Of a stretch of 6,406 nt of DNA, positions 1 through 4,424 are shown one piece after another; the first letter of the stretch is position 1, and each line of letters opens with the position of its first letter. Made by a program: the position numbers and the translations under genes. The DNA comes from Candidatus Aenigmatarchaeota archaeon (GTDB lineage Archaea > Aenigmatarchaeota > Aenigmatarchaeia > QMZP01 > JAFGSV01), in contig JAUXKD010000025.1 in assembly GCA_030624445.1 (NCBI GenBank), positions 1-6,406 on the forward strand, written 5' to 3'. Below the pieces are notes generated by a model. That model searched no databases. It worked only from the letters and a program-made list of their open reading frames with translations, and was not told the DNA's origin.

Positions 1-1066
1 AGACAATGAGGCTCCCAAGTGGGCCATCACATCCATGAATTTGTCAGGAACTATTTACGATGTTGTCTTTGCCAATTCTTCAGGTCCCTATCCGCAGGCC
101 GATACGTGGCGCATTGAGGAAGTGGCCAAGTTGATTTGGATAGACACCGACGGCAACTTCTCAGATGTGGCCTCACCGGTCATGATCGGGGATTCGATAT
201 CGGGAAACAATTATCTCGCCAAAGTCGGACCAGACTCATGGGATGGGTTTATCGTGGTAGATTCGACCAATCTTCCGACACTGGGTATCAATTCGAACCC
301 GGGAATGGACCTGAAAGTGCAGGATAACACACCGGTCTACTTCGGGAAGTTGAATGAATCGGCCCTGCAGCTTGACCTCAACCTGGACAAGAACATCGGT
401 GATATATTCTATCTGTTCAGTTTTGACGACTTCCAGGACGGTCAGCAGGAGCTGGCAAGAATATACATCGATGATGACCTCAATATTACGGAGCCATGGT
501 GGGCGAGCAGCAACAATCCTGATCAGGATTCGAATGTGACTTACTATGACTTTTACGGGCCAGAGGAAGGTCAGATGGCCGAACAGGATGGATCACCGCC
601 TAGTAGTGGCATGTGGAGTGGGCACATAAGGTTCGGTGCCATGAACGACAGTTTGTCGTGGGAAAAGTCACCGGAGTGGCAGATCAGGTTCTTCAACGGA
701 ACAAAGATGATATTAGAGAAGGATGTCTGGAACCTCAACGAAAACGACACGATATCCCTTACTGCGAAAGTCTTCGACTTCAGCCAGTCCCCGCTCTCAG
801 GGGCCAGTGTTTCTCTTGAAAAGCTCAGAAGATTCGGAGGAGGACAGGGTTACAAGGAACTGAACGCTTCCGATTACACATTGATAAACGAGCAGAATGT
901 TTCAGACAGCAAGGGATACGCGATGCTGAAGTTGCAGCCTTCCGGAAGTTGGCTGAAAAATGCGGAATACATTGCAGAGTTAAAGATATCATACGGTGGG
1001 ATGGAAGAAGTGGTTGACAGATGGTTCAGGGTAGGTGATATAGTTCCGGGAGGAGGAGGGCCATGA
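1..1066 (+). CDS. Secreted/surface protein, N-terminus missing (cut by window edge); Cys-free and sequon-rich
   Basis: The reading frame is open to the left edge (…DNEAPKWAITS precedes the ATG at 35), so that ATG is probably internal and the true start lies upstream. I do not recognise a named family. From the Met at 35 there are 343 residues without a single cysteine and with 11 N-X-S/T sequons (N2, 14, 41, 107, 150, 167, 204, 221, 237, 277, 288), plus many Asp/Asn/Trp/Tyr. This composition suits an exported, N-glycosylated archaeal protein. Residues ~233-335 look like a beta-sandwich of the Ig/macroglobulin type: 'ENDTISLTAKVFD', 'GASVSLEKL', 'SDSKGYAMLKL', then an 'AEYIAELKI' strand. The protein ends in a Pro/Gly tail (VPGGGGP) with no transmembrane anchor. 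Its stop overlaps the next start (ATGA), so the two genes are probably co-translated. It may be held at the surface by that anchored neighbour (inference). The signal peptide and promoter would lie outside the window. Confidence 0.8.
   Translation, partial: DNEAPKWAITSMNLSGTIYDVVFANSSGPYPQADTWRIEEVAKLIWIDTDGNFSDVASPVMIGDSISGNNYLAKVGPDSWDGFIVVDSTNLPTLGINSNPGMDLKVQDNTPVYFGKLNESALQLDLNLDKNIGDIFYLFSFDDFQDGQQELARIYIDDDLNITEPWWASSNNPDQDSNVTYYDFYGPEEGQMAEQDGSPPSSGMWSGHIRFGAMNDSLSWEKSPEWQIRFFNGTKMILEKDVWNLNENDTISLTAKVFDFSQSPLSGASVSLEKLRRFGGGQGYKELNASDYTLINEQNVSDSKGYAMLKLQPSGSWLKNAEYIAELKISYGGMEEVVDRWFRVGDIVPGGGGP
1048..1060 (+). promoter_or_regulatory. Strong Shine-Dalgarno for the anchored surface protein, inside the end of the upstream gene
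   Basis: The purine run GGGAGGAGGAGGG ends 2 nt before the ATG at 1063 and contains three registers of GGAGG/GGAGGG. The leftmost registers give the usual 5-9 nt spacing. The same bases encode the Gly-rich C-terminus of the upstream protein, so the site constrains both. It supports the 1063 start and translational coupling through the ATGA overlap. Confidence 0.75.
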
Positions 1067-2649
1067 AAGGAAAATCTTATATTGCAATTTATCTTGTTTT
1101 TGCAAGCCTGCTTATTTCCGTGGACGCATCGGCGGCTTTAAGCGCTTCGGTCTCCCAGTCAGGGGCCGATAACGACGAGGTGATGAAGGGAAGAACCTTT
1201 GTTGTTCAGGCGTCAGGCTGGTCTGGCGACTGTTCACAGGCTACGATCAGCTTCAGCGGGTGCAGTTCATGTTCGCTTTCCGGAGAAAACATGCAGAAGA
1301 CGATCGGTGGTGGAGCGACAAGCGTAAGCTGGACCACTGTCAGTGCATCTCAGCTTGCGACTGCGCAGTATGTTTCAGTGAGCGTCATGTCAGGGTGTAC
1401 AACGCAGTCAGATGACAGCACAAATTTCAACATTGTTCTGCCGCCTTCCCTGACTCTTGACGCGACCACGTCTTCGTCGTCAGTAAGTAAGGGGGGCAGC
1501 TTTTCTGTCAATCTGGACATCTCTAATGGAGGAGAGACGACGGCAAATGATCTTACGATAGATACCACGACATCGGGGTTCAGTGCCAGCTGTGATCCTA
1601 TATCGAGCATTGACGAAGGCCAGAGCGCAGGCGAGTCCTGCACCGTGACCGCATTGTCTTCCATTACGGGCGGTTCCAAGACCGTGACTCTTCAGGTTAC
1701 CTCATCAAACGCCGACAGCACGTCGGACACCGTTAGCATATCTGTCAATTCAAAAGCCGGTGACGGCATATGCGATCCGGGCGAATCCGGCACATCAGAC
1801 TGCACCGGTAACGGTGGACCTGGTGGTAATGGAGGGAGTTTTGGCGGACTGTCGTCACAAAATGCCTCAAGCAGGCCCACCCTTGTCCCGGGTGTCGGCC
1901 TGAGGAACAACACGAAGCTGCAGGCGGCGATTGAGAAAGTCCTGGCCAAAGGGAGTCTAAGCGACCAGGCCAGGGAGAACCTCCTGAGGCTGTCCGTGAG
2001 CATCACGTCCGACTTTTCAATGACACGATGGTTCAACGTTTCTGGAGGCAAATCAAAGATAACGACGATGATGAAATACACTGGCCAGGAGAAGGCAAAT
2101 AACCTCATGCTTTTCGAGAGCGTGCCCAAGGCGTTCGCAAACAACGCGAGCCTTGTGACTGTGAGCGCGCCCGGGGGAACGGTCGAGGTCGCTGAAGACG
2201 ATCCGTCCTGGGTCATCCTTTACCCCGAGATGAGCCCCAATCAGGAGATAACAGTCATCTATGAAGTGAGCGGGTCGAAAAGCTCGACCGTCCTGAATAA
2301 CGTGAATTCTGAGGTATACGCGGAATCCCTGGGAGTACCCACTGTAGGGTTATGTACCGCCGGTGCGAAAAGGTGTTCAGGAAACGACCTCCAGCAGTGC
2401 TCTAGCGACGGCAGCAAGTGGGACAAGCTTCAAACTTGCAACTACGGCTGCGATGAATCGACACTCTCCTGCAAGGGAATACCGGGAGGCCTTGTAGTAC
2501 CACCGACCCTTGATGTGGCAACAATCATCATTGTTGTGGTAATAGTGATCGTCGCGGGGCTGGTTGTCGGCGCCTTTTTCGTGTACAAGAAGAAAAACCT
2601 GGGAAAGAAGGAACATTTCAACTGGAAGGCTGCAGAGGATAAAATCTAG
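1063..2649 (+). CDS. Type I membrane surface protein with Ig-like and Cys-rich modules
   Basis: This is a 528-aa exported protein. Residues 1-24 are a signal peptide (Lys-rich start, hydrophobic core, cleavage likely after DASA). Residues ~25-126 are a Ser/Thr-rich beta domain with C57, C67, C70 and C112. Residues ~128-230 resemble a CARDB/DUF11-type Ig-like repeat (SKGGSFSVNLDISNGGE), with C177 and C193 possibly paired. At 233-247 is a 'GDGICDPGE…C' loop, a short acidic module often seen in archaeal surface proteins. A Gly-rich hinge follows (248-262). Residues ~278-404 form a conserved-looking beta domain ('MMKYTGQEKANNLMLFESVPKAFANN', 'DPSWVILYP', 'EITVIYEVSG' in pieces). Residues 431-470 form a six-Cys module with a CxxGxxRCxGNxLQxC pattern. 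A transmembrane helix (~484-508) and a basic cytoplasmic tail end the protein. Four sequons (N267, 282, 325, 361) cluster around the hinge and middle domain. A role in adhesion or the envelope is inferred; the exact function is unknown. Confidence 0.85.
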   Translation: MKGKSYIAIYLVFASLLISVDASAALSASVSQSGADNDEVMKGRTFVVQASGWSGDCSQATISFSGCSSCSLSGENMQKTIGGGATSVSWTTVSASQLATAQYVSVSVMSGCTTQSDDSTNFNIVLPPSLTLDATTSSSSVSKGGSFSVNLDISNGGETTANDLTIDTTTSGFSASCDPISSIDEGQSAGESCTVTALSSITGGSKTVTLQVTSSNADSTSDTVSISVNSKAGDGICDPGESGTSDCTGNGGPGGNGGSFGGLSSQNASSRPTLVPGVGLRNNTKLQAAIEKVLAKGSLSDQARENLLRLSVSITSDFSMTRWFNVSGGKSKITTMMKYTGQEKANNLMLFESVPKAFANNASLVTVSAPGGTVEVAEDDPSWVILYPEMSPNQEITVIYEVSGSKSSTVLNNVNSEVYAESLGVPTVGLCTAGAKRCSGNDLQQCSSDGSKWDKLQTCNYGCDESTLSCKGIPGGLVVPPTLDVATIIIVVVIVIVAGLVVGAFFVYKKKNLGKKEHFNWKAAEDKI

Positions 2650-2672
2650 GCTGTCGTTAAACCTGTTCTTAA

Positions 2673-2700
2673 CCTTTTATCCGAGCCCCTTTTTCATTTC
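2673..2700 (+). terminator. Possible T-rich terminator of the surface operon, overlapping the prs 3' end
   Basis: On the + strand, two pyrimidine/T-rich stretches (CCTTTTAT at 2673-2680 and CCCTTTTTCATTTC at 2687-2700) follow the surface-gene stop at 2649. Archaeal RNA polymerase terminates at T-rich non-template tracts without needing a hairpin. The gap to the convergent prs stop is only 27 bp, so any such terminator must sit inside the end of prs. The tracts are short, so the call is weak. No comparable T tract was seen for prs on the opposite strand, apart from a weak GATTTTATC inside the surface gene. Confidence 0.3.
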
Positions 2701-3594
2701 AACAGACAACATTCCAGCCACTGAAATCTTGGTCGCTTCCGATTTCACCGTGTCAGTTGAGAACACGTATTCGGCATGTCTGCCTAAACTTTTCAGTGAA
2801 TCTCCAAGAAACAGGCCGTGAGTGCATCCCACAAAGACCCTGTTGTTTTTCGAGCGCAGCGCTTTCGCAGCCTCTATGATTGTTGAACCCGTGCCTATAA
2901 TGTCATCGAGAAGCAGGACATTCCTCCCTTCCAGTTTTTCAGGGACATCCGTTTTAACCGCGTATTCCTTCTCCGGGTTCTTGCATCTGCACTCTGTCGC
3001 TTCCATTCCACACACTGGACAGCGTTTCTCTTTCTTAAGGAAAACGGCACCCTCTATTCCTGATAGGAAGTCCCTTGAACCTTCATCCGGGCCGACCACC
3101 GTGAACTCCTCCCCGATGGTTTCTTTCGCGTGTTCTGTTTGTACTGTAACTGCAGAAATGTTTCGCGCGGGCACCCCGAAAAAATCGAAGTCCCCTTTTT
3201 TTCGATGGAAATGTGCATCGACCGTAATCAGTTTTTTCGCCCCCAGCGAGAGCATGACCTTCCCGATGGTTTTCAAGGAAAACGCCTCCCCGGTCTGGAA
3301 TGCCCTGTCCTGCCTGCCGTAGGCGAAATAAGGTATCACAAGGCAGGGCTTCCCGCCACTCTCCTTGATGATATCCATGGTTAAAAATAACTCAAACAGA
3401 TTGTCGTTCTGTTCGGGATAGAGCGAATGGATCACGAAAACATCTTCATCCTTGAAATCGCCACCCTCCATTCTAATGTACGTTTCACCGTCGGGAAACC
3501 TCCTGACAGTTTTTTCTATCATGCGGATTTTGGAAATGCCTGATATTTTCCTGGAGATATCCATGGAATTGCTCCCCGGGACTACTAGCGCCAT
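2677..3594 (-). CDS. prs: Ribose-phosphate pyrophosphokinase (PRPP synthetase) with a four-Cys insertion
   Basis: This cytoplasmic enzyme makes PRPP from ribose 5-phosphate and ATP for purine, pyrimidine, His and Trp synthesis. Visible family motifs are: 'RRFPDGETYIR' (31-41), the N-terminal strand/loop; 'IPYFAYGRQDRAFQTGEAFS' (87-106), the ATP-binding flexible loop; 'TVDAHFH' (124-130), equivalent to the VDLHA metal/ATP motif; 'VVGPDEGSRDF' (166-176); and 'LLLDDIIGTGSTI' (227-239), the PRPP-binding loop. At 305 aa it is somewhat longer than the ~285-290 aa usual in archaea. The excess lies between 'LKKEKR' and the PRPP loop, where C192, C195, C202 and C204 (CPxC…CxC) suggest a zinc-knuckle insertion. 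The start at 3594 gives the expected 'MALVVPGSNS' beginning. No Shine-Dalgarno precedes it, and a TATA-like box ~28 bp upstream fits a leaderless mRNA. It is divergent from coaD and convergent with the surface operon. Confidence 0.93.
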   Translation of the reverse strand: MALVVPGSNSMDISRKISGISKIRMIEKTVRRFPDGETYIRMEGGDFKDEDVFVIHSLYPEQNDNLFELFLTMDIIKESGGKPCLVIPYFAYGRQDRAFQTGEAFSLKTIGKVMLSLGAKKLITVDAHFHRKKGDFDFFGVPARNISAVTVQTEHAKETIGEEFTVVGPDEGSRDFLSGIEGAVFLKKEKRCPVCGMEATECRCKNPEKEYAVKTDVPEKLEGRNVLLLDDIIGTGSTIIEAAKALRSKNNRVFVGCTHGLFLGDSLKSLGRHAEYVFSTDTVKSEATKISVAGMLSVEMKKGLG

Positions 3595-3597
3595 AAC

Positions 3598-3606
3598 CTA
3601 TTTTTA
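3598..3606 (+). promoter_or_regulatory. TATA-like box for coaD (leaderless promoter)
   Basis: CTATTTTTA is centred about 27 bp before the coaD ATG at 3629, so initiation ~26 bp downstream would fall on or beside the start codon. coaD has no GGAGG-like site upstream, which agrees with a leaderless transcript. The box lies only 4-12 bp outside the prs start codon of the opposite strand. Confidence 0.5.
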
Positions 3607-3617
3607 GCTGTCCGGGA

Positions 3618-3626
3618 TAAATAAAG
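3618..3626 (-). promoter_or_regulatory. TATA-like box for prs (leaderless promoter)
   Basis: On the minus strand CTTTATTTA, preceded by AA, is centred about 28 bp before the prs ATG (3594). That predicts initiation at the start codon itself. It sits 2 bp from the coaD start codon and mirrors the coaD box, so the two promoters are interleaved within a 34-bp gap. Confidence 0.5.
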
Positions 3627-3628
3627 TT

Positions 3629-4084
3629 ATGAAGTACATTCTGATCGGCGGAACTTTCGATGGCCTGCACAGAGGCCACAGGGAATTCATCAGAAAGGCG
3701 TTCGATACCGGAGGCAGGGTATTGGTGTGCATAACTGCCGACGGGATGGTAAAAACCAAACCCCGGGCGGAAAAGATAGAACGTTACGAAAAAAGAGAGA
3801 AGATTATTAAGGAATTCCTCAGGAGCGAGAATTGGCTCGGGAGGGCGGAGACAGTCAAGATACACGATCCCTTTTCGGAGGGTTTGAGACCCGAACTGAC
3901 ACACATAATAGTCTCCAAAGAAAGCAGGGAAAACGGCGAGAAGATAAACCTCATGAGAAAAGCGAAAGGCTTGAGAGAGCTCGGTGTAATAGAAATTGAA
4001 TTCGTGAACGCCAAGGACGGCGAGCCCATATCCGATGCGAGAATACGAAAAGGTGAAATCGATAAAAACGGAAATATATTGTAA
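3629..4084 (+). CDS. coaD: Phosphopantetheine adenylyltransferase, archaeal type
   Basis: This is a 151-aa nucleotidyltransferase of the HxGH superfamily. The predicted reaction is 4'-phosphopantetheine + ATP to dephospho-CoA + PPi, the penultimate step of CoA synthesis, in the cytoplasm. 'GGTFDGLHRGHREF' (7-20) is the N-terminal nucleotide-binding motif with both signature histidines (H14, H17). 'ITADGM' (35-40), 'IERYEKREKIIKEFL' (50-64), 'IIVSKESRENGEKINLMRKA' (93-112) and 'DGEPISDARIRKGEID' (130-145) follow the order of archaeal PPATs (COG1019-like) rather than bacterial CoaD. The C-terminal motif is normally ISSTRIR; here it reads ISDARIR, losing a Ser and a Thr hydroxyl. Other cytidylyltransferase-fold enzymes, such as FAD synthetase, are less likely because of the VSKES…INLMR and R-KGEID features. 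The start is fixed by the GGTFD motif and is probably leaderless. Length is normal for the family. Confidence 0.88.
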   Translation: MKYILIGGTFDGLHRGHREFIRKAFDTGGRVLVCITADGMVKTKPRAEKIERYEKREKIIKEFLRSENWLGRAETVKIHDPFSEGLRPELTHIIVSKESRENGEKINLMRKAKGLRELGVIEIEFVNAKDGEPISDARIRKGEIDKNGNIL

Positions 4085-4092
4085 ATAATTTC

Positions 4093-4104
4093 ATAACATG
4101 TTAT
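4093..4104. repeat. 12-bp perfect palindrome in the spacer after coaD
   Basis: ATAACATGTTAT reads identically on both strands. It lies 9 bp past the coaD stop in AT-rich DNA, ~16 bp upstream of the T-rich/TATA-like element and ~73 bp upstream of the main TATA box of the small gene. It could be a dimeric regulator site or, as RNA, a very short hairpin. The AT-rich background raises the chance of coincidence. Confidence 0.45.
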
Positions 4105-4118
4105 AATAAAAAATAATA

Positions 4119-4129
4119 TTCTTTTATAC
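4119..4129 (+). terminator. T-rich element: coaD terminator or a second TATA-like box
   Basis: TTCTTTTATAC follows a run of A/T-only sequence after coaD. As a T-rich non-template tract it could end coaD transcription ~40 bp past the stop. CTTTTATAC would also serve as a weak TATA box, with a start near 4150. It lies 57 bp upstream of the better TATA box. Sequence alone cannot separate the two readings. Confidence 0.3.
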
Positions 4130-4142
4130 TGCATTAAATGGA

Positions 4143-4169
4143 ACACTTTTCACACTTGGGACACCTAAA
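4143..4169. repeat. Three phased 9-bp ACAC repeats just upstream of the small-gene promoter
   Basis: ACACTTTTC, ACACTTGGG and ACACCTAAA follow each other with no gap, with ACAC at 4143, 4152 and 4161. The array ends a few bases before the BRE/TATA region of the promoter. Position and regular spacing suggest an activator or repressor binding array (inference). Only four bases are fully invariant, so chance is possible. Confidence 0.4.
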
Positions 4170-4171
4170 TT

Positions 4172-4186
4172 TGGAAACTTTATAAG
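4172..4186 (+). promoter_or_regulatory. Archaeal BRE/TATA promoter of the small basic-protein gene
   Basis: TGGAAACTTTATAAG combines a purine/A-rich BRE-like part (GGAAA) with a near-consensus TATA box (CTTTATAAG, 4178-4186). Initiation ~26 bp downstream would fall near 4208. That gives a leader of ~40 nt that contains TCCCGGGA and the ribosome binding site. It is the best-looking promoter in the window. Confidence 0.7.
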
Positions 4187-4232
4187 AGCGTGAGCAGAAT
4201 AATGATATACTTCTTCCCGGGAGACGTTAACA

Positions 4233-4239
4233 TAAGGAG
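4233..4239 (+). promoter_or_regulatory. Shine-Dalgarno of the small basic-protein gene
   Basis: TAAGGAG ends 8 nt before the ATG at 4248, an ideal distance. An out-of-frame ATG at 4243 is followed at once by a stop (ATG TCA TGA), so 4248 is the meaningful start. Unlike prs and coaD, this gene has a real leader and ribosome binding site. Confidence 0.7.
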
Positions 4240-4247
4240 TTTATGTC

Positions 4248-4415
4248 ATGAAAGAATATGCAGTGATTTCAGGTTCGAGTGTGATATGCATAGTGAAGGC
4301 CAGGAGCTTAAAGGCTGCGTCCAAAAAGGCGATCTCGCGGCTCGCGAAGGAATACGAGAAGGTCTACAACATAAAAATCCTTAAGGTGGCGTGCCGTCCC
4401 AGAAAGGGAAAATGA
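4248..4415 (+). CDS. Small very basic protein, 55 aa, unknown
   Basis: I do not recognise this protein. It begins MKEYAVISGSSVICIVKARS and ends KVACRPRKGK. It has 11 Lys and 4 Arg against 3 Glu and no Asp, and two cysteines (C14, C49). The pattern suggests two short strands (3-8, 11-17), an amphipathic helix (20-38) and a third strand (41-48), ending in a basic tail: a compact beta-beta-alpha-beta fold suited to binding nucleic acid (inference). The gene is supported by a strong BRE/TATA promoter, a well-placed Shine-Dalgarno and a clean convergent fit 9 bp before the gatD stop. A distant relationship to a small ribosomal protein such as the archaeal L20a/LX type crossed my mind from the helix-strand layout, but I cannot support it. 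The overlapping longer frame at 4190 lacks these signals. Confidence 0.75.
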   Translation: MKEYAVISGSSVICIVKARSLKAASKKAISRLAKEYEKVYNIKILKVACRPRKGK

Positions 4416-4424
4416 TTAACGGAA

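Noticed and set aside
1692..2216. Antisense open frame of 174 codons (and another at 1350-1679) inside the anchored surface protein gene
   Set aside because: The + strand frame has a signal peptide, domains and an anchor. The antisense translations are low-complexity Pro/Leu/Ser sequence caused by codon composition and lack ribosome binding sites.
3187..3203. A7/T-run in prs as a frameshift site
   Set aside because: The reading frame continues correctly on both sides with conserved motifs. The run simply encodes Lys-Lys-Gly, and no alternative product is implied.
2822..3322. 166-codon + strand open frame opposite prs
   Set aside because: The minus strand carries clear PRPP synthetase motifs through the whole stretch; the + translation is Ser/Phe/Pro-rich without recognisable domains.
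3485..3904. Minus-strand open frame of 139 codons spanning the prs-coaD gap (also 3784-4146)
   Set aside because: It overlaps two confidently identified genes in other frames and would leave no promoter region between them.
4132..4219. Minus-strand stretch ending in a CPKCEKC-like zinc-ribbon motif
   Set aside because: Under 30 codons between stops with no usable start codon. The Cys codons simply mirror the ACAC repeats, read as TGT on the other strand.
4085..4247. Possible box C/D RNA or tRNA in the spacer
   Set aside because: A partial C-box-like ATGATA is present, but I found no CTGA D box, no cloverleaf and no second box pair.
4190..4384. 64-codon + strand frame overlapping the small gene
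   Set aside because: Its start lies at or before the predicted transcription start and it has no ribosome binding site. The 4248 frame has both a promoter and a Shine-Dalgarno.
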